A DNA stretch of 64,000 bases from Nocardioides sp. LHD-245 (GTDB taxonomy: Bacteria > Actinomycetota > Actinomycetes > Propionibacteriales > Nocardioidaceae), in the NCBI RefSeq assembly GCF_030929495.1, contig NZ_JAVFWN010000005.1, positions 1-64,000 on the forward strand. The letters are read 5' to 3'. The notes beneath the pieces are model-generated. The model did not search any database. It was not told the DNA's origin and saw only the letters and a program-made list of their open reading frames with translations. Below, piece after piece: positions 55,032-62,847 of this stretch (position 1 is the stretch's first letter; every line of letters begins with the position of its first letter). The translations under genes were made by a program, and so were the position numbers.

Positions 55032-56345
55032 ATGACCGTCGCACCACTCGTTCAGCAGCCGCTGCTGGCTGCGGTGGCCCACGCGCGTGCGTTGCTCGAC
55101 CAGGTGGCCGACCTGCAGCCGTTGTACCTCTCGGTCACGGAGAAGGAGCAGCTGCTACTGGAGTCGGCCAGGCTGGCGGCGCAGGTCGACGAGCTGCGGC
55201 TGCGCACCCTGGCCGACGCGAGTGACGTCGCGCAGGCCCATGGCGCCCGCGACGCCGGGGCGTGGCTGGCCCACGCAGCCCAGCTCGACCCGGCCGCGGC
55301 TCGAGCCGACCTGCATCTGGCAGACGCGTTGCAGACGCGGCCGCTGGTCGCTGCCGCGATGCGGACCGGTGCGGTGAACGCCGCACAGGCCCGGGTGATC
55401 GCAGCAGCGGTCGATGACCTGCCCGAGCAGCTGGGCCCCGACCTGCGTGCCGATGCCGAGGCACGGCTGGTCGACTACGCCGGCGAGTTCGGTCCAGCGG
55501 ACCTGCGGCGGCTCGGACGACGGATCCTCGACGTGCTCGCACCACAGATCGCCGAAAAGGAAGAGGCCAAACGGCTGGAGGCCGAGGAAGCCGCAGCACG
55601 CGACCGGGCCACGCTGACGTTCCGCAACCTCGGCGACGGACGCTCCCGGATGTCGGGAGTACTGCCGACCAGTGCGATCGAGCGACTCAAGGGCTACCTC
55701 GACGCCCACACCAACCCCGCCCGCCACACATCTGACAACGACGACACCGACACTGACGCCACCGACCCAGAGGCCGACCCCGGAGCCGGGCCGGCCGAGG
55801 ACGCGAACCCGGACGTGGCGCGCTCACCGTTCCACCGCCGCCGGGCCTGGGCGTTCATGGACCTGCTCGAACTCCTCGACCCCGACCACCTGCCCGAGCA
55901 CGGCGGCGACGCGACCGCAGTCACGGTGACCATCAGCCTCGACCAGCTCCGCGCCGACCTGGCCACCGCGGGCCTGCTCACGGGCGAGGGAGAGGAGACG
56001 ATCTCCGCGACCGAGGCGCGGCGACTGGCCTGCCAGGCCAGGATCATCCCGGTGGTCCTCGACGGCCGCGGGCGCGTGCTCGACCTCGGTCGGTCAGCCC
56101 GACTGTTCCAGCCCGCCCAGCGCACGGCGATCCGGCTCCGCGACCACCACTGCCGTGCCGAGGGATGCACGATCCCCGCCCGCTGGTGCCACCTGCACCA
56201 CCTGGACCCCTGGTCGAGCGGCGGGACGACCGATCTGGACCTCGCCGTGACCCTGTGCGGCCACCACCATCAACGCATCCACGACCACCGCTACACCCAC
56301 CAACGACTACCCGACGGCGACATCCGCTTCCACCGACGGAACTGA
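55032..56345 (+). CDS. DUF222/HNH endonuclease (13E12 repeat family)
   Basis: A 437-residue protein with the DUF222 region (residues 20-310, with a low-complexity Asp/Thr-rich insert about 235-260) and a C-terminal HNH nuclease with the zinc cysteines and His residues (CRAEGCTIPARWCHLHH, DPWSSGGTTDLDLAVTLCGHHH). Such genes are multicopy and mobile-like in actinobacteria. Controlled by a perfect LexA box. It sits between the subtilase and the sigma-factor genes and interrupts what is likely one cassette. Confidence 0.92.
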   Translation: MTVAPLVQQPLLAAVAHARALLDQVADLQPLYLSVTEKEQLLLESARLAAQVDELRLRTLADASDVAQAHGARDAGAWLAHAAQLDPAAARADLHLADALQTRPLVAAAMRTGAVNAAQARVIAAAVDDLPEQLGPDLRADAEARLVDYAGEFGPADLRRLGRRILDVLAPQIAEKEEAKRLEAEEAAARDRATLTFRNLGDGRSRMSGVLPTSAIERLKGYLDAHTNPARHTSDNDDTDTDATDPEADPGAGPAEDANPDVARSPFHRRRAWAFMDLLELLDPDHLPEHGGDATAVTVTISLDQLRADLATAGLLTGEGEETISATEARRLACQARIIPVVLDGRGRVLDLGRSARLFQPAQRTAIRLRDHHCRAEGCTIPARWCHLHHLDPWSSGGTTDLDLAVTLCGHHHQRIHDHRYTHQRLPDGDIRFHRRN

Positions 56346-56386
56346 GCCTGGATCCAGCCGAGAACGCCGCGCTCCTGCCGCGCTCG

Positions 56387-56854
56387 TCAGAGTGCGACCC
56401 AGGGCGTGGTGAGGGACCACCCGCCCTGCTCGACGACGAAGCGCACCGTGCCCGGCCGCACGCCCTCGAGCCGGAAGAACCCGGACGCATCGGCGACGGC
56501 CGACTGCGCGTCGGCGTCGGGCCGCTCCAACAGCACCGAGGCCGGCTCGGTCGCGGCCGAAGCACCACCGGCGCCGATCACCTGGCCGAGGAGCACCTCA
56601 CCGTCGACCTCGATCTCGAGGGTCAGCCCGCTGTGGCCGAAGGAGAGGGTCCGTGACTCGTCGCCGTCCGAGCGCACCGCGGCGCCGGCGGCGAGCGCCG
56701 AGTCGTGCAGCAGCTCGGCCAGCTCGGCGTCGACCGAGCGCCAGGCGAAGGCGGCGCGGGCCGCCGTACGACGGCGATCGCTGACGACGGCCTCCTCCGC
56801 CACGGCCTCACCGACCAGGGCCATCAGCTCGTCGTCGCTCATGGGGTCGGTCAC
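56387..56854 (-). CDS. Accessory protein coupled to ECF sigma factor (carboxypeptidase-regulatory-like fold)
   Basis: A 155-residue protein with a helical N-terminus (MSDDELMALVGEAVAEEAVV, RSVDAELAELLHDSALAAG) and a beta-rich C-terminus (LTLEIEVDGEVLLGQVIGA ... GFFRLEGVRPGTVRFVVEQG) like a carboxypeptidase-regulatory or transthyretin-like domain. GTG 56854 is chosen because it overlaps the sigma gene stop as GTGA. It may be an anti-sigma or CHAT substrate/adaptor; no family function is established. No membrane segment. Confidence 0.65.
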   Translation of the reverse strand: MTDPMSDDELMALVGEAVAEEAVVSDRRRTAARAAFAWRSVDAELAELLHDSALAAGAAVRSDGDESRTLSFGHSGLTLEIEVDGEVLLGQVIGAGGASAATEPASVLLERPDADAQSAVADASGFFRLEGVRPGTVRFVVEQGGWSLTTPWVAL

Positions 56855-57423
56855 GGGGTCACCTCCACCAGCCGGCGCAGGGCAGGGACACGACGCAGCT
56901 GGTCGAGGGCCCGGGCGCGGGTAGGGCCGATGCTGCCGATCGGGATGCCGAGGCGCCGGCTGATCTCCTCGTAGCCGACGGGCGGGTCGGCGAGCAGCAG
57001 CAGGAGCAGGGCGCGGCGTGCCTCGGGCAGCTCGGCGAGCGCCTCGCGGAGCAGTTGACGGCTCTCGGCCGCGAGCAGGTCGGTGCCGGCGCTGTCGTCG
57101 ACGACGGCGTCGAGACCGGTCGCGTCCTGGGGATCGACCGGCCGGATCCGGCCACGGGCGGCCAGCAGCCGCAGGCACTCGTTGCGGGTCGTCGTGCGGA
57201 GCCAGCCGGGCAGCGCCGCCGGCTCACGCAGGTCGCCGAGGTGCTCGACGAGGCGCAGCCAGACGGTCTGGCTGACGTCGTCGCCGTCGGCCTCGTTGAG
57301 TCGGTGGCCGCGGATGATCGCGTCCACCAGCGGCAGGAACCGGTCCACGATCGCGTCCCACGCATGCTGGTCTCCTTCCCGTGCCGCAGAGACGAGAGCT
57401 GGCAGCGGTGAGTCCACGTCCAC
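56851..57423 (-). CDS. ECF-type sigma-70 family RNA polymerase sigma factor
   Basis: A 190-residue sigma factor. Region 2 (GDQHAWDAIVDRFLPLVDAI, NEADGDDVSQTVWLRLVEHL) and region 4 (LPEARRALLLLLLADPPVGY, EEISRRLGIPIGSIGPTRAR) are plain. It should direct transcription of the cassette genes. GTG at 57423 is chosen because AAGGGGGA lies about six bases upstream; an ATG at 57465 is the alternative. It is the first gene of its minus-strand pair and faces the unknown gene at 57595 across an inverted repeat. Confidence 0.88.
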   Translation of the reverse strand: MDVDSPLPALVSAAREGDQHAWDAIVDRFLPLVDAIIRGHRLNEADGDDVSQTVWLRLVEHLGDLREPAALPGWLRTTTRNECLRLLAARGRIRPVDPQDATGLDAVVDDSAGTDLLAAESRQLLREALAELPEARRALLLLLLADPPVGYEEISRRLGIPIGSIGPTRARALDQLRRVPALRRLVEVTP

Positions 57424-57495
57424 ACCCGTCCCCCTTCGCGGTCGCGCGAGAGCTTGCGGATGCATCGTCCCGCACATCGGACCCGCGAGCCAGTA

Positions 57496-57528
57496 CCGCT
57501 GATACGTCGACTTCGGATGTATCAGCGG
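57496..57528. promoter_or_regulatory. Inverted repeat operator between sigma and HTH operons
   Basis: CCGCTGATAC (57496-57505) and GTATCAGCGG (57519-57528) are perfect inverted copies separated by 13 bases, in the middle of the divergent region between the ECF sigma gene and the 57595/58002 genes. The spacing is about two helical turns centre to centre, typical of a dimeric regulator. The site is not found in the CHAT/subtilase intergenic region. Confidence 0.75.
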
Positions 57529-57594
57529 CACCTCCCGGCGCCTCCGTCCCCTGTCCGCTCCCGACGTCCCACCCGACTCCTCGGAAGGATCCCC

Positions 57595-57996
57595 ATGACC
57601 TGGAACATCCACGAACGCCTCCGCATCATCCGGGTGGTCGAGGCGGTCGCCGCCGTCGACATGAGCGGCGCACTGCCGTGGCGGGAGGAGTGGCGCGCGC
57701 ACTTCGACGGGCCGGTCGGGCTGGTCGCGGCGCTCCGCTCCCACTGGCAGGACCGGTCGCCCGTGCCGCCCGAGTCGGAGATCGACGAGAACCGCGAGGT
57801 CGACGTCCGGATGCGCCGGACCGAGATCGCGGTCCGCGAGATCCTGCGCCGGTACGACGCCGGCGACCCGGTCGCGCCCGTCCTCCTCAGCCTGGCGGAA
57901 CCGCGCCCGGCCACCCTCCTGCCGCAGGTCGCCAGGCCCCGCCGCCGGCGGCCCCGTCGGTACCAGGGGCTCCACCGCGGCTCGGTCCTGGACTAG
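57595..57996 (+). CDS. Uncharacterised protein in CHAT/sigma cassette
   Basis: A 133-residue protein (MTWNIHERLRIIRVVEAVAA start, DRSPVPPESEIDENREVDVR middle) with a basic Arg/Pro-rich tail. No family recognised, no signal peptide, no membrane segment. ATG 57595 has GGAAGGA. It lies five bases upstream of the minimal LuxR-type HTH gene and should be co-transcribed. Confidence 0.72.
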   Translation: MTWNIHERLRIIRVVEAVAAVDMSGALPWREEWRAHFDGPVGLVAALRSHWQDRSPVPPESEIDENREVDVRMRRTEIAVREILRRYDAGDPVAPVLLSLAEPRPATLLPQVARPRRRRPRRYQGLHRGSVLD

Positions 57997-58001
57997 CCGC
58001 G

Positions 58002-58268
58002 ATGTCCAGGCACCCGAGAGAGGCGACGACCATCGAGCTCACCGCCGTCGCCGCCGACCGGCTCGACCGCCTCAGCCACCGGCAGCGCCAGGTGCTCGAG
58101 CTCGTCGCGCTGGGCCGGTCCGACAAGGCCATCGCGGCTCAGCTGGTGCTGCGCCCCGAGAGCGTCGCCACGCTGTGCGCCGAGGCGTTCGGCGCGCTCG
58201 GGCTCACCCCGTCCCTGCACCTCGACCGCCGGCTGCTCGCGGTCCTCACCCTCGGGCAGGCGCCGTAG
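58002..58268 (+). CDS. Minimal LuxR-type HTH protein
   Basis: An 88-residue protein consisting of a LuxR/GerE-like helix-turn-helix only: LSHRQRQVLELVALGRSDKA followed by IAAQLVLRPESVATLCAEAF. The sensing domain of ordinary LuxR regulators is absent. It may bind the inverted repeat at 57496-57528. ATG at 58002, five bases after the previous stop. Confidence 0.72.
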   Translation: MSRHPREATTIELTAVAADRLDRLSHRQRQVLELVALGRSDKAIAAQLVLRPESVATLCAEAFGALGLTPSLHLDRRLLAVLTLGQAP

Positions 58269-58295
58269 CCGGGTCCCGGGCCGGACGCCGGCAGG

Positions 58296-58802
58296 TCAGG
58301 CCTCCCGCTCCTCCGAGCGCACGGTCACCTTCTTGAGGAGCCGGTCCAGCGTCGCCAGCTCCCGCCGGGTGAGGGCGTCCGCGAGGTCGTTCTCGGCCTC
58401 GCCCCGGATGCCCATCGCCCGCCGCCAGACGCCCAGGCCAGACTTGGTGACCTCGACGATCACGCGGCGCCGGTCGTCGACCGAGGGGATCCGGCGGATC
58501 CAGCCGGCCTTCTCGAGGCCGTCCAGCCGCCCGGTCATCCCGGCGCCGGACACCCCGAGCTCGGCGGCGAGCTCCGTCGGGGAGGCCGAGCCGGGGGTGT
58601 CCCGGATCATCAGCACATGCAGGGTGTCGTACTCGAAATCGGTCAGCCCGACCTCAGCCACGGCCCGCTGCTTGGCGCCGCGCAGGTAGCGGTCGATCCG
58701 GTTGATCCGGACGAACACGCCCTCGACGTCCTCGTCGAACGCGAGGTCGAGCCAGTGGTCCTTCCACCGCGCGACGTGGCGGTCCGTCCAGTCCTCGGCC
58801 AT
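58296..58802 (-). CDS. MarR-family transcriptional regulator
   Basis: A 168-residue MarR regulator with a winged-helix: DTPGSASPTELAAELGVSGA (recognition helix), RLDGLEKAGWIRRIPSVDDR (wing) and RRRVIVEVTKSG. The dyad in front of the MFS gene at 59988 would be a candidate target, though no copy of it occurs in front of this gene. It is convergent to the HTH gene. Confidence 0.9.
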   Translation of the reverse strand: MAEDWTDRHVARWKDHWLDLAFDEDVEGVFVRINRIDRYLRGAKQRAVAEVGLTDFEYDTLHVLMIRDTPGSASPTELAAELGVSGAGMTGRLDGLEKAGWIRRIPSVDDRRRVIVEVTKSGLGVWRRAMGIRGEAENDLADALTRRELATLDRLLKKVTVRSEEREA

Positions 58803-58841
58803 GGCCGAACGCTACTGCGCCGCCCGGGCGTCGCGGCCGTC

Positions 58842-59363
58842 TCAGCGCCGGCGGGCGCTGAGGGGGACCCAGTACGGCGCCTCGCCGAGACGGGTCGCGC
58901 AGTTGGCGACGTCGACGGAGAGCTGGCCGGTCACCTTGCCGCCCTTCGTGAAGCGGAGCTGGACCCGGCCCTCGAGTGTCTCGACCTCGCCGTCGACGGT
59001 GAACTGCTGGGTCCAGGTGTGGTCGACCCGACGCCGGGCGATCGACGCCTTCGGCATCTCCACCACGGCGGGCAGCTGGGAGTAGGTGTTGGGGTAGGCG
59101 TAGCACTGCAGCCACACCCGCGTCTTGAAGCCGACGACCCGCTTGCCCTTCTTGACCCGGAAACGCACCCATTCCTCCGTGCTGGGCGCGCCGTCCTCGA
59201 CGATCGTGCCGGCGTACTTGCCGGAGGCGACCGGCGCCGCCGCCTGGGCCGGGGACACCGAGGGACCGGCGACGATCAGCCCGGACAGAGCGGCCGCCAG
59301 GGCGGCGACGAAGGCGGCGGCCGATGCCCGACGACGCCGCGCGGGCAGGTGCGGGGTAACCAT
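58842..59363 (-). CDS. Secreted hypothetical protein
   Basis: A 173-residue protein with a signal peptide (basic RRRR, hydrophobic AAFVAALAAALSGLIVAG, cleavage near AQA-A) and a beta-rich body (GKYAGTIVEDGAPSTEEWVR, VRLRFTK-like strands). I do not recognise the family. ATG 59363 has GAGGAG five bases upstream; the frame extends to 59405 without support. Role in the cell wall or outside is inferred only from the signal. Confidence 0.72.
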   Translation of the reverse strand: MVTPHLPARRRRASAAAFVAALAAALSGLIVAGPSVSPAQAAAPVASGKYAGTIVEDGAPSTEEWVRFRVKKGKRVVGFKTRVWLQCYAYPNTYSQLPAVVEMPKASIARRRVDHTWTQQFTVDGEVETLEGRVQLRFTKGGKVTGQLSVDVANCATRLGEAPYWVPLSARRR

Positions 59364-59394
59364 GTCAGCTCCTCGAGAAGGTCGAGCGCCCACC

Positions 59395-59904
59395 TTAGCG
59401 GCCATCGTCCGGACGCCGCCCCCGCCAGCGGCCGGCGAGCCCGCTGCCGACGAGCATCGCCGCGACGAGCGGGAAGAGGTACGTCGGGACGGTGAACCAG
59501 TAGTACGTGGAGGGGAGGTCCTGGGAGAGGTCGAAGAAGCTCCTCAGGTCGACCAGGAACCAGAGGAACGGGACCAGGCCCCACAGGACGCCGGCCAGGA
59601 CCGGGCCCAGCCCCGAGATCCGGGCGGAGGCGGCGACCGACATCAGGATCAGCGCACCCACGACCATCAGCACCAGCTCGCCGGCCGTCCCCGAGTTGTC
59701 GAACCTGGCGACCCGTTCCTGGGCGTACTTCCCGGCGCCGTAGTCGAACACGAGGACGCCCACCGGCGTCAGGACCAGCGCGATGACGACGCTGGCGAGG
59801 TGGCGCAGCACCATCGCGGAGCCGACCGGCCGCCGGGGCGCCGCGAACGGGGTGGGCGCGTTCGGCGGCGGGGGCGGTGCGTACGGGACACCTGATTCGA
59901 TCAT
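59395..59904 (-). CDS. Membrane protein with proline-rich N-terminus
   Basis: A 169-residue protein with a cytoplasmic proline-rich segment (residues 8-18) and four membrane helices (LASVVIALVLTPVGVLVFDY, LVLMVVGALILMSVAA, GPVLAGVLWGLVPFLWFLV, TYLFPLVAAMLVGSGLAG). Function unknown. It lies 31 bases upstream of the secreted protein gene and is divergent from the MFS gene. Confidence 0.7.
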   Translation of the reverse strand: MIESGVPYAPPPPPNAPTPFAAPRRPVGSAMVLRHLASVVIALVLTPVGVLVFDYGAGKYAQERVARFDNSGTAGELVLMVVGALILMSVAASARISGLGPVLAGVLWGLVPFLWFLVDLRSFFDLSQDLPSTYYWFTVPTYLFPLVAAMLVGSGLAGRWRGRRPDDGR

Positions 59905-59943
59905 GGGCCGATCCTGCCCCGGGTCGGGCCGTCCCGAAACAGA

Positions 59944-59976
59944 TACTTCGTTGCCGAATACTTAGTCAGCGAAGTA
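59944..59976. promoter_or_regulatory. Nested dyads upstream of MFS transporter gene
   Basis: TACTTCG (59944-59950) and CGAAGTA (59970-59976) are inverted copies with a 19-base spacer; inside, TTCGTTGCCGAA (59947-59958) is a second dyad. The patch is AT-rich and lies just before the MFS start. It is a candidate operator, possibly for a MarR- or TetR-type protein. Confidence 0.45.
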
Positions 59977-59987
59977 ATCTCTCGCCC

Positions 59988-61223
59988 ATGGCCCCCTCGT
60001 CACCGCTGCGCTCGCGCGACTTCCGCCTGCTCGCCGGCGGAGTCGCGGTGAGCGGCCTGGGCTCGGCGATGACCCCGGTGGCGCTGGCGTTCGCCGTCCT
60101 GGACCTCGGCGGCTCGGCCACCCAGCTCGGCCTCGTCGTGGCGGCCTTCTCGGCAGCGGAGGTCGTCACCATCCTGTACGGCGGCGTGCTCGGCGACCGG
60201 CTGCCCCGCCCCCTGCTGATGCAGGGCTCGGCCGCGGCGACCGCCGTCAGCCAGGCCGCCGTGGCCGTGGTGCTGATCGCCGGCCACGGCTCGATCTGGT
60301 TCCTCACCACGATGGGGGTGGTCAACGGCTGTCTCGGCGCCGTCGCCCAGCCGGCGTCCAACGCGATGACCCGCTCGACGGTCACCGACGAGCAGCTGCC
60401 GCGCGCCGTCGTGCTGCGCAGCCTCGCCAGCCAGACCGCGTTCGCCGTGGGCTTCGCCCTGGCCGGGGTGATCGTCGCCGTCGCCGGCCCCGGCTGGGCG
60501 ATCGCCGTCGACGCGGCGACGTACGCCGTGGCGGCGGTGCTGTTCGCGATGATCCGGGCGGCCGGTACGACGACCGGTGCTCGCGAACGAGTGCTGGCCG
60601 AGCTCGCGGACGGTGCGCGCGAGGTGTTCCGACACAGCTGGCTGTGGCTGCTGATCGGCCAGGCCCTGCTCTACCACCTGTTCTACGGCGGTGCGCAGGG
60701 CGTGCTGGGGCCGATCGTGGTCGGCGACGCCTGGGGCGAGCAGGCGTGGGGCTGGGCCCTGTCCGCGCTGATGGCCGGCTTCGTCGCCGGCGGCCTGGTC
60801 GCGCTGCGCTGGCGACCGCACCACCTGTTGCGCTGGGGCCTGGTGCTGCTGTCACTGACCGCGGCGTTCCCGCTGGCGATGGCACTCGCCGACGACCTGA
60901 CCCTGGTGCTGGCCGGAGCGTTCGTGCACGGCGTGGGGCTGCAGCTGTTCAGCGTCAACTGGGACCTGGCGATCCAGGAGAACATCGCCGAGGACATGCT
61001 GGCGCGGGTCTACTCCTTCGACCTCGTCGGCTCCTTCGTGTGCCGCCCGATCGGCTACGCCCTCACCGGACCGGTGGCGGCGCTGGTCGGCACCCGGGCC
61101 TGGCTCGTCGTGATCGCCGTGGTGATCGGGCTCAGCTCGCTGGTCGCGCTCGCGGCTCCCTCGGCGCGGCAACTAACCCGTCGTACGGCGCCGGTGGCGG
61201 CGCGGGAGCCGGCGGTGCTGTAA
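59988..61223 (+). CDS. MFS transporter (drug-efflux/enterobactin-exporter type)
   Basis: A 411-residue MFS protein with about 12 helices; FRLLAGGVAVSGLGSAMTPV and GVLGDRLPRPLLMQGSAAAT (motif A-like) are visible. It resembles EntS/MFS_3 type exporters. ATG 59988; the frame extends further upstream through the operator region. The substrate is unknown; there is no sign that it serves the siderophore locus 40 kb away. Confidence 0.88.
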   Translation: MAPSSPLRSRDFRLLAGGVAVSGLGSAMTPVALAFAVLDLGGSATQLGLVVAAFSAAEVVTILYGGVLGDRLPRPLLMQGSAAATAVSQAAVAVVLIAGHGSIWFLTTMGVVNGCLGAVAQPASNAMTRSTVTDEQLPRAVVLRSLASQTAFAVGFALAGVIVAVAGPGWAIAVDAATYAVAAVLFAMIRAAGTTTGARERVLAELADGAREVFRHSWLWLLIGQALLYHLFYGGAQGVLGPIVVGDAWGEQAWGWALSALMAGFVAGGLVALRWRPHHLLRWGLVLLSLTAAFPLAMALADDLTLVLAGAFVHGVGLQLFSVNWDLAIQENIAEDMLARVYSFDLVGSFVCRPIGYALTGPVAALVGTRAWLVVIAVVIGLSSLVALAAPSARQLTRRTAPVAAREPAVL

Positions 61224-61309
61224 CACGCTGTCCACCCGTCTGGTCGGCGGTTGTCGGCACGCCCTCGGCGTGTCGTGCGGCGTGTCGCGCCGTGGACGGC
61301 GTGTTACAG
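61218..61309. terminator. Bidirectional terminator-like inverted repeat
   Basis: CTGTAACACGCTGTCCAC (61218-61235) and its inverted copy at 61292-61309 (one G-T difference) embrace the gap between two convergent genes and include both stop codons (TAA at 61221-61223 and the TAA complement at 61304-61306). The loop of 56 bases is itself structured (GGCGTG repeats). No T-run follows. Confidence 0.6.
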
Positions 61310-62791
61310 CGCGGCCAGCACCTCGCCGGCCGCGCGCTCGCCGGAGCGGACGGCGCCGTCCATGTAGCCGGTCCAGTACGTCGAGGTCTCGGTCCCGGCC
61401 CAGTGCACCCGGCCGTGCGGCGTCCGGATGTGCCGGCCGTGGACGGACAGCACGCCGGGCGGGTAGATCGCGGTGGGGCCGCCGCCGGTCCACCGCTCCC
61501 GGGTCCAGTCGTGCTCGGTGTAGTCGATGGGGTGGCGCGCCTGCTCGCCGAACATCCTGGCGAAGCCGTCGAGGACGGCGGCGCGGCGCTCGGCGAGGGA
61601 GAGGTTGCCGTACTGGTGCCACGCGGAGCCGCCCACGAAGGCGAGCAGGATGCCGTGCCCGGTGTCCGACACATGGTTGTCGAAGGCGACCCGGACCGCG
61701 CCGGTCTCGGCGATGCCGAAGCCGGTCAGGCCCTGGTCGCGCCAGAACGGCCGTTCGTAGACGGCGTCACACTTCATCAGCTTGCCCATCTGGACCTGTT
61801 CCAGCAGCGCCTGGCGACCGGCGGGGAGGGCGGGGGCGAAGCCGATCCCGAGGACCTGCGGGGGCGGCGTGGCGACGATGACCCGGCGCGCCCGCACCTT
61901 GCCGCGGCCGGTGTGCACCCGGACTCCGCGCTCCAGCTGGACGATCCGCGTCACCGGTGCGCCGAGCGCGACCCGCTTGCCCAGGCGCTTCGCGAGCTCC
62001 AGCGGAATCCGTTGTGAGCCGCCGACGAACCGGCTCTCCTGCGCACCGCCGATCGTGTCGGAGTTGCGCTCGAAGGTGCCGGGCGTGGTCTCGTCACCCG
62101 AGCAGGCGATGTAGTGGAGCACGAACAGCAGCGAGACCTGGTCGGGGTCCGAGCCGAAGCCGGGCTGGGTCCAGGACTGGATCAGCTTCTCGATCCCCCT
62201 GCTGTTGAGGGTGTTGCGGCGCAGCCAGTCGCCGAGGCTGATGGCGTCCCATTCGGCCGCCCGCGGGTGGTCCCACGGGGCGTCGACCGGGAGCTGCCGG
62301 GCGAAGCCGTTGAGTCGCTTGAGTGCGAGGGCGGCGTCGAGCAGGATCGTCGGGTCCGGCGGGACCGTGCCCTTGAACTCCATCCGGCCCAGCAGGGAGG
62401 AGAGGTAGACGTTCTTGCCGGTGACGTACTCGTCGAAGGTCGCGACGCCGAGCCGGCTCGCGAGGCTCTTGATGTGGCCCTGCGTCGGACCGACGAAGGC
62501 ACCGCCGGCCTCCACGGTGCCGCCCGTGGGGAGCTCGTGGTTGAGCACCCGGCCACCGACCCGGTCGCGGGCCTCGACGACGAGCACGGAGCGGCCGGCG
62601 CGGGCGACCTCGCGCGCCGCGACGAGTCCGGCCAGCCCGGCGCCGACGACCACGACGTCCACCCGGCGCGGGAGCCGGCCCTTCCGGGTGCCGGCGACGA
62701 CTTCCGCCTCCAGGGCGTCGAGGGCGAGGACGCCGAAGGCGGCGGCGCCGCCGGCGAGCAGTCCACGGCGGCCCAGGTCGATGGTGTCCAC
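61304..62791 (-). CDS. Flavin monoamine oxidase with Tat-like signal
   Basis: A 495-residue flavoprotein amine oxidase. N-terminus: twin arginine (LGRRGLLAGGAAAFGVLAL), then the FAD motif VVVGAGLAGLVAAREVARAG and VEARDRVGGRV. C-terminus: RVHWAGTETSTYWTGYMDGA, the FAD-ring contact. It oxidises a primary or polyamine to the aldehyde, probably exported folded. GTG 62791 has GGAGG upstream. Divergent from the TetR gene over 56 bases. Confidence 0.92.
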   Translation of the reverse strand: MDTIDLGRRGLLAGGAAAFGVLALDALEAEVVAGTRKGRLPRRVDVVVVGAGLAGLVAAREVARAGRSVLVVEARDRVGGRVLNHELPTGGTVEAGGAFVGPTQGHIKSLASRLGVATFDEYVTGKNVYLSSLLGRMEFKGTVPPDPTILLDAALALKRLNGFARQLPVDAPWDHPRAAEWDAISLGDWLRRNTLNSRGIEKLIQSWTQPGFGSDPDQVSLLFVLHYIACSGDETTPGTFERNSDTIGGAQESRFVGGSQRIPLELAKRLGKRVALGAPVTRIVQLERGVRVHTGRGKVRARRVIVATPPPQVLGIGFAPALPAGRQALLEQVQMGKLMKCDAVYERPFWRDQGLTGFGIAETGAVRVAFDNHVSDTGHGILLAFVGGSAWHQYGNLSLAERRAAVLDGFARMFGEQARHPIDYTEHDWTRERWTGGGPTAIYPPGVLSVHGRHIRTPHGRVHWAGTETSTYWTGYMDGAVRSGERAAGEVLAAL

Positions 62792-62794
62792 GTC

Positions 62795-62835
62795 GCCTCC
62801 GAAGGTGAATGTGTGTCAGGTTCGGGTTCGGAGGC
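62795..62835. promoter_or_regulatory. Inverted repeat between amine oxidase and TetR genes
   Basis: GCCTCCGAA (62795-62803) and TTCGGAGGC (62827-62835) are inverted copies 23 bases apart in the 56-base divergent region. Part of the left arm overlaps the GGAGG ribosome site of the oxidase. A likely TetR operator. Confidence 0.55.
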
Positions 62836-62847
62836 TACACTGCGGCC

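Noticed and set aside
59988..61223. MFS gene as the siderophore exporter
   Set aside because: It is 39 kb from the des operon and has no iron box upstream.
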